The position numbers and the translations under genes were made by a program. DNA of 64,000 nucleotides from an uncultured Methylibium sp. (GTDB lineage: Bacteria > Pseudomonadota > Gammaproteobacteria > Burkholderiales > Burkholderiaceae_C): NCBI RefSeq assembly GCF_902826655.1, contig NZ_CADEFR010000003.1, positions 1 through 64,000 of the forward strand, given 5' to 3'. The notes beneath the pieces were generated by a model, which was not told where the DNA came from, ran no database searches, and worked only from the letters and a program-made list of their open reading frames with translations. The first letter of the stretch is position 1. Each line of letters begins with the position of its first letter. This document shows, one piece after another, positions 48,140 to 57,114 of this stretch.

Positions 48140-48169
48140 GAGCCCGCGCGGGCGTCCCCAGGCGGGCTC
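48140..48169 (-). terminator. Hairpin after rpsU
   Basis: GAGCCCGC (48140-48147) pairs with GCGGGCTC (48162-48169). On the minus strand it lies just after the rpsU stop and is followed by TGTCGTTTC, a weak T-rich stretch. It may reduce read-through into yqeY. Confidence 0.5.
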
Positions 48170-48189
48170 GGCGGGCTGCGGAAGAAAAC

Positions 48190-48402
48190 TCAGTAGAGCT
48201 TCTTGGGCAGCTGCATGCTGCGAACGCGCTTGAAGTGGCGCTTGACGGCGGCGGCCTTCTTGCGCTTGCGCTCGGCGGTGGGCTTTTCGTAGAACTCGCG
48301 GGCGCGCAGGTCCGTCAGCAGGCCGATCTTCTCGATCGTGCGCTTGAAGCGACGCAGCGCGACGTCGAAAGGCTCGTTCTCTTTGACGCGGATGGTGGTC
48401 AT
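48190..48402 (-). CDS. rpsU: 30S ribosomal protein S21
   Basis: The 70-residue basic protein ([45 protein letters not shown], ending [10 protein letters not shown]) matches bacterial S21 over its full length. S21 helps the 30S subunit bind mRNA near the ribosome-binding site. A strong promoter lies about 95 bases upstream. The usual rpsU-dnaG-rpoD order is not seen; yqeY follows, then a phosphatase-like gene. Confidence 0.97.
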   Translation of the reverse strand: MTTIRVKENEPFDVALRRFKRTIEKIGLLTDLRAREFYEKPTAERKRKKAAAVKRHFKRVRSMQLPKKLY

Positions 48403-48499
48403 GTAGCGGTGGATCCCAGGATGTTGCGCTCGATGTCCCCGGCGGCTTTCCGGATGCCTGACACGGGAATCGCTGCGCGGTTGCCAGCAAAGGAGCGGG

Positions 48500-48528
48500 A
48501 TTATAGCCATGCCCGCTGGCCCGGGCAA
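48500..48528 (-). promoter_or_regulatory. Sigma-70-type promoter of rpsU
   Basis: On the minus strand TTGCCC (48523-48528) and a perfect TATAAT (48500-48505) are spaced by 17 bases. Start of transcription is expected near 48493, giving a leader of about 90 bases. The -35 overlaps a 6-bp stem (GGCCCG/CGGGCC, 48518-48535) that follows the BaiN-like gene's stop. Confidence 0.75.
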
Positions 48529-48535
48529 ACGGGCC

Positions 48536-49753
48536 TCAGGCCGCGGCCGGGCGGCCCGCGATGCTGGCCAGCGCGCAGGCGTGGGCGCTGGCCCAGGCCC
48601 ACTGGAAGTTGTAGCCGCCCAGCCAGCCCGTCACGTCGACCACCTCGCCGATGAAGTGCAGGCCCGGGACGCGCCGGCTCTCCATCGTCCGCGAGTCCAG
48701 TTCGCGGGTGTCGACGCCGCCGGCGGTGACCTCGGCCTTGCGCCAGCCCTCGCTGCCGGTCGGCGTCAGGCGCCAGGCCTGCAGCGAGGCCGCCAGGGTC
48801 GCCAGGTCCTTGTCCTTCACCTCCGGCAGCGGGCGTGCCGCCAGCTCGCCGAGCCGCGTGCACCAGGCCTCGGCCAGCCGCGCCGGCAGCCGGGTCGCCA
48901 GTTCGTTGGCGAGCTGCCGCTTCGACACCGCCTTGGCTTCCCGCAGTGCCGCCGCCAGCTCGTGGCCCGGTGCCAGGTCGAGCTCGATCGGTGTTCCCGG
49001 GCGCCAGTAGCTCGAGATCTGCAGGATCGCCGGCCCGCTGAGGCCGCGGTGCGTGAACAGCAGGTCCTCGACGAACCCACCGCGCGCCTTGCCGCTGCCG
49101 GTGGCGACGCCCACCTCGAGCGACAGGCCCGACAGCGCCGCGAACGGTGCCCAGGCCGCGGCGTCGAAGGTCAGCGGCACCAGCGCCGGCCGCGGCTCGA
49201 CCAGCGGGTGGCCGAATTGCCGGGCCAGCCGGTAGCCGAAGTCGCTGGCGCCGATCTTGGGGATGGAGAGGCCGCCTGTCGCGACGACGACCCGTGCGGC
49301 GCCGACGACGCCGCGCGCGGTGTCGAGCTCGAAGCCGGCCGCGGCCTGGCGCACGGCGGTGACGGCGCAGGGCTGCCAGCGCGTCACGCTGCCCGCCTCG
49401 CACTCGCGCAGCAGCAGGCCGATGATGTCCTCGCTGCTCTCGTCGCAGAACAGCTGGCCCTTGTGCTTCTCGTGCCAGGCGATGCGGTGGCGCTGCACCA
49501 GCGCGATGAAGTCCTGCGGCGTGTAGCGCGCCAGCGCCGAGCGGCAGAAGTCCGGATTCGCCGACAGGAAGTTCGCCGGCCCGGCGTCGCGGTTGGTGAA
49601 GTTGCAGCGCCCGCCGCCCGAGATGCGGATCTTCTCGGCCAGCTTCCCGGCGTGGTCGACCAGCAGCACCTTCAGGCCGCGCTGCCCGGCGATGCCGGCG
49701 CAGAACAGGCCGGCCGCTCCGGCACCGATGACGACGAGGTCGAAGCGATTCAT
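48536..49753 (-). CDS. BaiN/HI0933-type FAD-dependent oxidoreductase
   Basis: The 405-residue flavoprotein starts with the FAD-binding dinucleotide fold [22 protein letters not shown], then [36 protein letters not shown] and the C-terminal [27 protein letters not shown]. This is the HI0933/YhiN/BaiN group; the gut member reduces bile-acid intermediates, but environmental ones have unknown substrates. The stop is followed by a 6-bp GC hairpin. Confidence 0.9.
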   Translation of the reverse strand: MNRFDLVVIGAGAAGLFCAGIAGQRGLKVLLVDHAGKLAEKIRISGGGRCNFTNRDAGPANFLSANPDFCRSALARYTPQDFIALVQRHRIAWHEKHKGQLFCDESSEDIIGLLLRECEAGSVTRWQPCAVTAVRQAAAGFELDTARGVVGAARVVVATGGLSIPKIGASDFGYRLARQFGHPLVEPRPALVPLTFDAAAWAPFAALSGLSLEVGVATGSGKARGGFVEDLLFTHRGLSGPAILQISSYWRPGTPIELDLAPGHELAAALREAKAVSKRQLANELATRLPARLAEAWCTRLGELAARPLPEVKDKDLATLAASLQAWRLTPTGSEGWRKAEVTAGGVDTRELDSRTMESRRVPGLHFIGEVVDVTGWLGGYNFQWAWASAHACALASIAGRPAAA

Positions 49754-49873
49754 GGGGGCGGGATTATCCGGGCCGTCGCCGTGTAAGTTTTCGGGAGCCT
49801 CCTTCGACCAGCATCACGAAGTGCGCCGAAGCGCGCTTCTCGCGCACTCGAACCTTTCTCCACGGGAGCCTTC

Positions 49874-50896
49874 ATGAACAAGCCGACTCTTTCCGCCGTT
49901 GCCGCCGCCGTCCTCGTCCTGGCGGCCTGCGCGACCCCCGAAGCGCCGCCTCCGGCGGTGCCGCAGGTCAACCCCGTCACCATGGTCGACCAGTTCGAGG
50001 CCACCAACGGCAAGTTCGCGGGCTACCGCCGGTCGGGCGCCAAGGGCATCTGCGCCACGGGAGAGTTCATCGGCAGCGCCGACGCGCGCGGCCTGTCCAC
50101 CGCGACGGTCTTCAGCGGCGCCAAGATCCCGGTCGTGGCCCGCTTCTCGGTCGGCGGCGCCAACCCCAAGGCGGCCGACAACGGCAAGAGCCAGCGCAAC
50201 ATGGCACTGCAGTTCCGCCTGCCCGGCGGCGAGACCTGGCTGATGGGCAACATCAACTCGCCGGTGTTCGGCGCATCGTCGCCCGAGCAGATGCTGGGGC
50301 GCGTCGCGTCGCTGCAACCCGATCCGGCCACCAAGGCGCCCGATCCGGCCAAGGTCAAGGCCTTCGCCGACGCCAACCCCGAGGTGCTGCTGCAAGGCAG
50401 GTACTTCGCGTCGCAGCCGGTGCCGGCCAGCTTCGGCACGGTCAACTACTGGGGCGTGCACGCCTTCGGCTTCGTCAACGCCAAGGGCGACAAGCAGTTC
50501 GGCAAGTGGATCTTCGAACCGGTCGGTGGCGTGCAGGGCCTGACCGACGACGAGGCCAAGGCCAAGGGCGGCACGTTCCTGTTCGATGACCTGCGCGCCC
50601 GCGTCAAGGACGGCAAGGTGGCGTTCAACTTCAACCTCGAGCTTGCCCAGCCCGGCGACAGGATCGACAGCGCCACCACGCCGCTGCCCGAAGGGCGCAG
50701 GAAGGTCACCCTGGGGGCCCTCAGGATCACCGGCGTGTCGGAAGACGCCGGCGGCGAGTGCCTGACCATCAACTTCGACCCGAACGTCATGCCCAAGGGC
50801 GTGCTGCCGTCGGCCGATCCGATGATCGCCGCCCGCGCCGCGCCCTATGCGGTGTCGCTGGGCCGTCGCCTGACCGAGGGCGCCAAGCAGCAGTAG
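49874..50896 (+). CDS. Catalase-like (SrpA-type) lipoprotein missing the catalytic His
   Basis: The 340-residue protein has a lipoprotein signal (LVLAACATPE, Cys19) and the small catalase-related fold: VARFSVGGANPKAADNG, MALQFRLPGGETWLMGNINSPVF, VNYWGVHAFGFVNAKG, and C-terminal DPMIAARAAPYAVSLGRR with the haem-ligand Tyr. At the usual H-A-K-G site it reads RRSGAKGICATG, with Gly55 for the catalytic His. The haem pocket otherwise appears present, so it may bind haem yet not act as a normal peroxidase. Confidence 0.85.
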   Translation: MNKPTLSAVAAAVLVLAACATPEAPPPAVPQVNPVTMVDQFEATNGKFAGYRRSGAKGICATGEFIGSADARGLSTATVFSGAKIPVVARFSVGGANPKAADNGKSQRNMALQFRLPGGETWLMGNINSPVFGASSPEQMLGRVASLQPDPATKAPDPAKVKAFADANPEVLLQGRYFASQPVPASFGTVNYWGVHAFGFVNAKGDKQFGKWIFEPVGGVQGLTDDEAKAKGGTFLFDDLRARVKDGKVAFNFNLELAQPGDRIDSATTPLPEGRRKVTLGALRITGVSEDAGGECLTINFDPNVMPKGVLPSADPMIAARAAPYAVSLGRRLTEGAKQQ

Positions 50897-50931
50897 GCGA
50901 CTTCGGATGGCGGTGCCGCGACGGGGGCGGG

Positions 50932-52068
50932 TCAGGCCTTCCGGGTGAACGGGAAGAGGAACTGCTTCCAGAACCCGTCCGGCACGCCGTCGCCCTGCAC
51001 CCCGTAGCGCTCGGGCCACGGGCGGTCGGTTTGCACCGCGGTGCCGAACAGGTGGTCGATGAAGGCGAAGTGGGCCGCGTAGTTGCGGTCGATCGCCTCG
51101 TCGTCCTGCGCGTGGTGCCAGTGGTGGAAGTTGGGCGTCACGATCACGTAGCGCAGCGGGCCGAGCGTGACGCTGACGTTGGCGTGGTTGAACACGGCCT
51201 GGAAGCCGACGATCACGATGTAGGCGTCGATCACTTCCTTGCTGAAGCCCAGCGCGACGATCGGCGCCAGCACCAGCGTGCGCGTGATGATGACCTCGAC
51301 CAGGTGCTGGCGCGAGCCGGCCATCCAGTCCATGGTCTTCACGCTGTGGTGCACGGCGTGCAGTCGCCACAGCAGCGGCAGCTCGTGGTAGGCGCGATGG
51401 GCGCCGTACTGCACCAGGTCGGCCACCAGCACGATCAGGAACAGCGCGACCCAGAAGTTCAGGCCCTGCACCCAGCCGCGGAGGCCGTCGTGCGCGGCCC
51501 AGCCGAAGAACTGGTGCACCAGCAGGTTGGTCGCCAGCAGCATGAAGCCGACCAGCATGTGGTTGACGATGAAGTGATGGAAGTCGGTCTGCCACTCGGG
51601 GCGGAACACCGGCTGGTCCTTGCGCAGCGCGAACAGCTTCTCGACGAAGACGAAGATCAGCGCCGAGCCCAGCAGGTCGAGGATGAACCAGTCCAGGCCG
51701 ATGTAGGGCGTGCCCTCGGCGAAGTCGCCGACCGGCACCTTGTGGCCGCCGAGCGCGAGCGACAGGCCGACCAGCACGAAGCTGCCGGCCGACAGCCAGC
51801 GCACGCGGCCGAAGGCCATGTTGAACAGCGCGATGCCGCCGGCGACGACCATCGACCAGTACATCAGCTGGCGCAGCACATCGACGTCGTAGGCCTTGCG
51901 CAGCTGCGGCGTCGTCAGGTACTCGGGAAAGTGGAAGGCCAGCACGCCCAGGAAGCACAGGATCGCGAGCGACAGCGCGACGACGCCCGACACCAGTCCG
52001 CGGCCGCGCCGCAGGGCACCGTGCGACGCGGCGAGCCGCTGGAGCTTGTCGAGCATGGGCACGGGCAT
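50932..52068 (-). CDS. Sterol desaturase/fatty acid hydroxylase-family protein
   Basis: The 378-residue membrane protein has about seven hydrophobic helices and the histidine motifs of diiron hydroxylases: HRAYHELPLLWRLHAVHHSVKTMD (HxxxH and HxxHH) and FHHWHHAQDDEAIDRNYA (HHxxHH), with another His near HFAFIDHLFG. The family adds hydroxyl groups or double bonds to lipids. It is divergent from nothing obvious; convergent with the catalase-like gene. Confidence 0.85.
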   Translation of the reverse strand: MPVPMLDKLQRLAASHGALRRGRGLVSGVVALSLAILCFLGVLAFHFPEYLTTPQLRKAYDVDVLRQLMYWSMVVAGGIALFNMAFGRVRWLSAGSFVLVGLSLALGGHKVPVGDFAEGTPYIGLDWFILDLLGSALIFVFVEKLFALRKDQPVFRPEWQTDFHHFIVNHMLVGFMLLATNLLVHQFFGWAAHDGLRGWVQGLNFWVALFLIVLVADLVQYGAHRAYHELPLLWRLHAVHHSVKTMDWMAGSRQHLVEVIITRTLVLAPIVALGFSKEVIDAYIVIVGFQAVFNHANVSVTLGPLRYVIVTPNFHHWHHAQDDEAIDRNYAAHFAFIDHLFGTAVQTDRPWPERYGVQGDGVPDGFWKQFLFPFTRKA

Positions 52069-52168
52069 GGCGCGGCGACCCCGGGGGACGATGCCGCGAT
52101 TCTGCGGGGGCGCCCGGGTCGGCCGGGCGCGCGCAGAGGCCGACGCGAGGCGCTGGCCGTGCAGCCGT

Positions 52169-52945
52169 TCACGCCGCGAGCTGCGCGGCCGCCGGCAGGC
52201 TGGCCAGGCCGCGCAGCACGTCGCCCACGATGATCACCGACGGGCTGCCGAGCGACTCGGCTTCCAGCGTGGCGACCAGCCCGCCTAGCGTCGTGACGGC
52301 GCTGCGCTGCGCCGGCCGGCTGGCGTGCTGCACGATCGCGACCGGCGTGCTGCCGGGCAGTGCCGCCTGCAGTTCGTGCTGCAGGCGCGCCGCCTCGGCC
52401 ACGCCCATGTAGATCACCAGGGTCAGGCCCTGGGCCGCGGCGGCCGCCAGCGTGCGCCAGTGCAGCGCCGCGTCCGCGTCGCGCGGGTGGCCGGTGACGA
52501 GGATCACGCCGTGGGCGTGGTCGCGGTGCGTCAGCGGCACGCCCAGTGCGGTGGCCGCCGCCAGGCCGGCGGTGATGCCGCTGGCCACCTCGACCTGCAC
52601 GCCGTGCGCGCGCAGGAACTCGGCCTCCTCGCCGCCGCGTCCGAAGACGAAGGGGTCGCCGCCCTTGAGCCGCACCACGCGCTCGCCGGCCAGCGCCTCG
52701 CGCAGCATCAGCTGCTCGATGAAGGTCTGCGGCGTGCTGCGACAGCCGCCGCGCTTGCCGACGTGGACGATGCGCGCCGATCGGCGCGCGCACTTCAGCA
52801 CCGCGTCGTCGACCAGGTCGTCGACCAGCAGCACCGTGGCGCGGCGGATCGCGCGCAGCGCCTTCAGCGTCAGCAGCTCCGGGTCGCCGGGGCCGGCGCC
52901 GACGAGCCAGACCGGATGAGTTTCAGGCAGAGCGTTCATGGACAT
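52169..52945 (-). CDS. cobA: Uroporphyrinogen-III C-methyltransferase
   Basis: The 258-residue enzyme methylates uroporphyrinogen III at C2 and C7 to precorrin-2, the entry to sirohaem. Signatures: VWLVGAGPGDPELLTLKALRAIRRATVLLVDDLV, LKGGDPFVFGRGGEEAEFL, VEVASGITAGLAAATALGVPLTHRDHAHGVILVTGH. It lacks the CysG dehydrogenase part. It is the last gene of the nirB-nirD-nasA-ybiB-cobA operon and overlaps ybiB by 23 bases; its product serves the sirohaem of NirB. Confidence 0.95.
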   Translation of the reverse strand: MSMNALPETHPVWLVGAGPGDPELLTLKALRAIRRATVLLVDDLVDDAVLKCARRSARIVHVGKRGGCRSTPQTFIEQLMLREALAGERVVRLKGGDPFVFGRGGEEAEFLRAHGVQVEVASGITAGLAAATALGVPLTHRDHAHGVILVTGHPRDADAALHWRTLAAAAAQGLTLVIYMGVAEAARLQHELQAALPGSTPVAIVQHASRPAQRSAVTTLGGLVATLEAESLGSPSVIIVGDVLRGLASLPAAAQLAA

Positions 52946-53894
52946 GGGCTTCGTGGAGCTTCATCGCGCGGTGGGCACGCAGCAGGACATCCACCTGTTC
53001 CTCCAGGGGGCCGGGCAGCGGGGTCTCGCCGCTCACCACCGACTGGATGTAGACCGCCGTCGACGCCGCGTCGTTGACGCGTGGCAGCAGCGGCAGCTGC
53101 AGCAGCGCGCCCTCGGTGCCGGCGCAGCCGAGCTCGGGCCGCAGGCTGCCGCCGATATGGACGTCGAGCCGCGGCAGCCGGCGTGCGTCGGCCACCGGTT
53201 CGCCCTCGGTGCCGCGCATCAGCAACGCATGCGCTCCGCAGTGCTGCAGGAAGCGCGCATGCGACAGCGCGTACTCCGGGTGCGTGTAGTTGACGACGCG
53301 CAGGCAGGGCGTGCCGCGCGGCGTCAGCAGCTTGGCCACCGTGTGGCCGGGGTTGCGCAGGCCCAGCTGCCAGCGCAGGTCCAGCAGCGCGGCCAGCGGC
53401 GGGCACAGCGACGCGGTCGGCATGAAGACCGGCTCGTGGCGCGCCCAGGCGGCTCGCACATCGGCCGCGTCGTGGGCGATCGGCAGGCCCAGCGCCTTGA
53501 ACAGCTCGTAGGTCGTGACCCGCGCGGGGTCGCCGAGCGGCCCGTGCACCAGCACCGGCAGACCCTCCTGCGCCAGCAGCAGCGCCAGCAGGGCGGTCAG
53601 GTTGGGCAGCTTGCGCGCGCCGTTGTAGGAGGGCAGCACGATGGGCATCGCATCGCGGTCCGCGGCATCGCTGCCGATCTCGAGGCTTCGGGCCGCCGCC
53701 GACGCGGTGAAGCCGGCGAGCTCCTCGGTGCTCTCGCCCTTGATGCGCATCGCGATGGCGAAGGCGCCGCGTTCGGCCTCGCTGACCTGGCGGTCCAGCA
53801 CCTGGTCCATCAGGTCGCGTGCCTGCTCCTCGGACAGCGAGCGGGCGCCTTCCTTGCCGCGGCCGATTTCCTTGAGGTAGTGAGCGATGCCCAT
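52923..53894 (-). CDS. ybiB: YbiB-family DNA-binding protein (anthranilate phosphoribosyltransferase fold)
   Basis: The 323-residue protein has the TrpD-like fold: IAHYLKEIGRGKEGARSLSEEQARDLMDQVLDRQVSEAERGAFAIAMRIKGESTEELAGF, LPSYNGARKLPNLTALLALLLAQ, LGLRNPGHTVAKLLTP. E. coli YbiB binds DNA and lacks TrpD activity; PRPP-binding residues are changed here too. ATG 53894 gives the known family start. In betaproteobacteria it often sits in nitrate assimilation operons, with unknown role. Confidence 0.9.
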   Translation of the reverse strand: MGIAHYLKEIGRGKEGARSLSEEQARDLMDQVLDRQVSEAERGAFAIAMRIKGESTEELAGFTASAAARSLEIGSDAADRDAMPIVLPSYNGARKLPNLTALLALLLAQEGLPVLVHGPLGDPARVTTYELFKALGLPIAHDAADVRAAWARHEPVFMPTASLCPPLAALLDLRWQLGLRNPGHTVAKLLTPRGTPCLRVVNYTHPEYALSHARFLQHCGAHALLMRGTEGEPVADARRLPRLDVHIGGSLRPELGCAGTEGALLQLPLLPRVNDAASTAVYIQSVVSGETPLPGPLEEQVDVLLRAHRAMKLHEAHVHERSA

Positions 53895-53936
53895 GGTCGA
53901 GTTTCGCAAGTCCCGGGCCACGTGAGGCAGAAGGCC

Positions 53937-56726
53937 CTAGGCGGCCTGCATCGAGGCGCGCACCAGGCCGCGCAGCGCAGGCAGGCAGGAGCCGCAGTTC
54001 GTGCCGCACTTCAGCGCGGCCTGCAGCTGCGCCAGCCGCGCGTCGGGCGGGCCTTCGGCGCGCGACAGCGTCTCCAGGATCTGCGGCTCGCCGACGTCGA
54101 AGCACGAGCACACCTGCCGGCCGCGCGGCGCCACCGCGATCGGGGCCTTCGCGCCCGGCTGCAGCAGCGCGCGGCCGTAGGCCTGCGCCGGCAGCTCGTC
54201 GGTCAGCAGGGCCTTGATCCAGGCCTCGGCGCGCACGTCGCCGGCCAGCACGAAGGCCTCGAGGCGGGCGTTGCCGTGCTCCCCGGCCAGCACGCGCATC
54301 GCACGGTGCTGGCCATGCTTGCGGTCGACGTAGCGCAGCGCCTGCGGCCCGGCGATGCCGAGCAGCGCCTCCACCTGCGCCAGCATCTCGGGCGCGGCCG
54401 CCTCCTGCGCCGCCGCACGCAGCAGCACGCCCACCACGCCGCGTGCATGCGGCTCGCGGCCGAAGGGCACGCAGTGCGCGTAGTCGAAGGCCGGCATCAG
54501 CGCGCGCAAGGCCTGCAGTGCCTGCAGCGCTTCGTCCTCGGGCAGCCACGCGGCGGCCACCAGCTGCCACGGCAGCTCGGCCTTCAGCAGCTTGACGGCG
54601 GCGTGCTTCAGCTCGGGCTGCTTCGACTGCGGGCAGTAGCTGCTCGGCATCAGCGCGTTGATGCCGGCCAGCGGCACGCCCATCGCGCTGCGGCCGGACA
54701 CGAACTCCTCGCCCCAGTGCATCGCGACGAAGGCCTGGGCGGGCTGCACGGCTTCGCTGCCGCGCACCGGCAGCACGATGGAGCCGCGGCGCGAGGTGAC
54801 GTGCAGCAGCTGGCCGTCGGCCCAGCCGCGGCGCGCGAGTTCCTGCGGATGAAGCTCGATGCCCGGCTCGGCCACGTGGCCGAACAGGCGGCCCAGCGTG
54901 CCGGTGCGGCTCATGCCGTGCCAGTGGTCGCGCAGCCGGCCGGTCGTCATCGACACCGGGTAGCGCGCGTCGCGCGGCTCGGCCAGCGCGCGGTAGGGCG
55001 CGTCGGCGAAGCGGGCACGGCCGTCGGCGGTGGGGAAGCGACCGTCCTCGTAGAGCCGGGTGCGGCCCGCGGACTCGCCCTCGGGACAGGGCCACTGCTG
55101 CGGCGCGCGTTCGAGCGCGGCGTAGGACAGCCCCGTGATGTCGAGGTCGCGGCCGCGCGTGCTCTCGCGGTGCTCGTTCCACACCGACTCGGGCGTGGCG
55201 TAGGGGAACAGGCTGCTGCCGTCGGCGCGCCGACGCGGCAGCGCCGCCTCGAGGCGGCGCGCGAAGTCGACGCCGGCCGACCAGTCGTGGCGCGCCTCGC
55301 CGGGCGCGTGCACCGCGGCGCGCACGCGGCTGATGCGGCGCTCGCTGTTGGTGACCGTGCCTTCCTTCTCGCCCCAGGTGGTGGCCGGCAGCAGCAGGTC
55401 GGCGTAGGCGGCGGTCGCGGTGGTCGCGTAGGCCTCCTGCAGCACGACGTACTCGCAGCGTTCCAGCGCGCGGCGCACGGTGGCCTGGTCGGGCATCGAC
55501 TGGGCGGGGTTGGTGCAGCTGATCCACAGCGCCTTGATCTCGCCGTCGGCCGCGGCCTGGAACATCTCGACCGCGCTCTTGCCCGGCACGGCCGGCACGT
55601 CCGCGATGCCCCACAGCGCGGCAACCTCGGCGCGGTGCCGCGGGTTCGCCAGATCGCGATGCGCGCTCAGCAGGTTGGCCAGCCCGCCGACCTCGCGCCC
55701 GCCCATCGCATTGGGCTGGCCGGTCAGCGAGAACGGACCCGCGCCCGGCTTGCCGATCTGGCCGGTGGCGAGGTGCAGATTGATCAGCGCGGCGTTCTTG
55801 TCGGTGCCGCTCGAACTCTGGTTCAGGCCCTGGCAGTAGAGCGACAGCGTGGGGGTGTTCTGGCCGAACCAGCGCGCCGCCTGCACGATGTCGTCTTCCT
55901 TCAGGCCGCAGACCTGGGCGACGTGCCTGGGCGTGTAGTCGCGCACGCGGTCGCGCAGCGCCTCGAAGCCGGTCGTGTGCGCGGCGATCCAGGCCGCATC
56001 GGTCAGCCCTTCCCACAGCAGCAGGTGCAGCAGGCCGTGGAACAGCGCGACGTCGGTGCCGGGCAGCAGGGGCAGGTGCAGGTCCGCGACCTCGGCGGTC
56101 TCGGTGCGTCGCGGGTCGGCGACGATCAGCTTCAGGGCCGGGTTGGCGGCACGCGCGTCCTCCAGCCGGCGGAACAGGATGGGGTGGGCCCAGGCCGCGT
56201 TGCTGCCGGCGATGAAGATCGTGTTCGCATGCGCGAGGTCGTCGTAGCAGGCGGGCGGCGCGTCGGCGCCGAGCGTGGCCTTGTAGCCGGCCACCGCGCT
56301 GGACATGCACAGCCGCGAGTTGGTGTCGACGTTGTTCGTGCCGATCAGGCCCTTGGCGAGCTTGTTGAAGACGTAGTAGTCCTCGGTCAGCAGCTGGCCC
56401 GACAGGTAGAAGCCGACCGCGTCGGGGCCGTGCGCGTCGATCACCTGCGCGAAGCGCGCCGCGGCCTCGTCGAGCGCCGCGTCCCAGCTCACCGGCTGCG
56501 GTTCCGCGCCGCGGGCCGCGCGCCGCATCGGGCGCAGCAGCCGCGTCTGCAGCGTGATCGCCTTCGACGCCGTCAGGTGCAGCGTGCTGCCCTTGGTGCA
56601 CAGCCGCCCGAAGTTGGCCGGATGCTCCGGATCGCCGCGCACGCCGGTGATCTGCGTGCCCTGCGACTCGATGACCACGCCGCAGCCGACGCCGCAGTAC
56701 GGGCAGGTGGAGCGTGTCTCGCGCAT
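53937..56726 (-). CDS. nasA: Assimilatory nitrate reductase catalytic subunit
   Basis: The 929-residue molybdoenzyme reduces nitrate to nitrite in the cytoplasm. It has the N-terminal 4Fe-4S motif CPYCGVGCGV with LCTKGS, the Mo-bis-MGD domains (SRLCMSSAVAGYKATLG with the Cys ligand, TRGRDLDI), and a C-terminal 2Fe-2S bacterioferredoxin-like domain (VCSCFDVGEPQI, CGTNCGSC). No Tat signal, as expected. It follows nirD after 7 bases and precedes ybiB. Confidence 0.95.
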   Translation of the reverse strand: MRETRSTCPYCGVGCGVVIESQGTQITGVRGDPEHPANFGRLCTKGSTLHLTASKAITLQTRLLRPMRRAARGAEPQPVSWDAALDEAAARFAQVIDAHGPDAVGFYLSGQLLTEDYYVFNKLAKGLIGTNNVDTNSRLCMSSAVAGYKATLGADAPPACYDDLAHANTIFIAGSNAAWAHPILFRRLEDARAANPALKLIVADPRRTETAEVADLHLPLLPGTDVALFHGLLHLLLWEGLTDAAWIAAHTTGFEALRDRVRDYTPRHVAQVCGLKEDDIVQAARWFGQNTPTLSLYCQGLNQSSSGTDKNAALINLHLATGQIGKPGAGPFSLTGQPNAMGGREVGGLANLLSAHRDLANPRHRAEVAALWGIADVPAVPGKSAVEMFQAAADGEIKALWISCTNPAQSMPDQATVRRALERCEYVVLQEAYATTATAAYADLLLPATTWGEKEGTVTNSERRISRVRAAVHAPGEARHDWSAGVDFARRLEAALPRRRADGSSLFPYATPESVWNEHRESTRGRDLDITGLSYAALERAPQQWPCPEGESAGRTRLYEDGRFPTADGRARFADAPYRALAEPRDARYPVSMTTGRLRDHWHGMSRTGTLGRLFGHVAEPGIELHPQELARRGWADGQLLHVTSRRGSIVLPVRGSEAVQPAQAFVAMHWGEEFVSGRSAMGVPLAGINALMPSSYCPQSKQPELKHAAVKLLKAELPWQLVAAAWLPEDEALQALQALRALMPAFDYAHCVPFGREPHARGVVGVLLRAAAQEAAAPEMLAQVEALLGIAGPQALRYVDRKHGQHRAMRVLAGEHGNARLEAFVLAGDVRAEAWIKALLTDELPAQAYGRALLQPGAKAPIAVAPRGRQVCSCFDVGEPQILETLSRAEGPPDARLAQLQAALKCGTNCGSCLPALRGLVRASMQAA

Positions 56727-56733
56727 CGAGTTC

Positions 56734-57114
56734 TCAGGCCGTGGTCTTGAGCTTCGGCCCGGCCACGGGGGCGGCTAGATCCAGCGCCTTGCCGGCCAGC
56801 TCGGCCGCATCGAGGAAGACCTCGCCGCTCTCGACCTTGCAGGCGAACTTCGGCGTGCAGCCTTCGTCGGGCGCCTTGGCGCAGCCGTCGTCCAGGCCGA
56901 TGGTCCAGTTGTGCAGCGGGCAGGCGACCGAGGTGCCGAAGACGATGCCCTGCGACAGCGGCCCGCCCTTGTGCGGGCAGCGGTCGAGCAGCGCGAACAC
57001 CTGGTCGTCGGCGTTGCGGAACACCGCGACCGCGACGGCACCGTCGCGTGCCACGCGGCGCGCACCCAGGCTCGGGATCTCGTCGACCCGGCAGATCTTC
57101 TTCCACTCGCTCAT
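56734..57114 (-). CDS. nirD: Nitrite reductase (NADH) small subunit, Rieske-type
   Basis: The 126-residue protein has a Rieske-like 2Fe-2S fold with both cluster motifs (CPHKGG and CPLHNW), so it probably binds a cluster, unlike E. coli NirD, which lacks these residues. It partners NirB in reducing nitrite to ammonium. The start overlaps the nirB stop (TGATG). A C-terminal tail ends GPKLKTTA. Confidence 0.93.
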   Translation of the reverse strand: MSEWKKICRVDEIPSLGARRVARDGAVAVAVFRNADDQVFALLDRCPHKGGPLSQGIVFGTSVACPLHNWTIGLDDGCAKAPDEGCTPKFACKVESGEVFLDAAELAGKALDLAAPVAGPKLKTTA

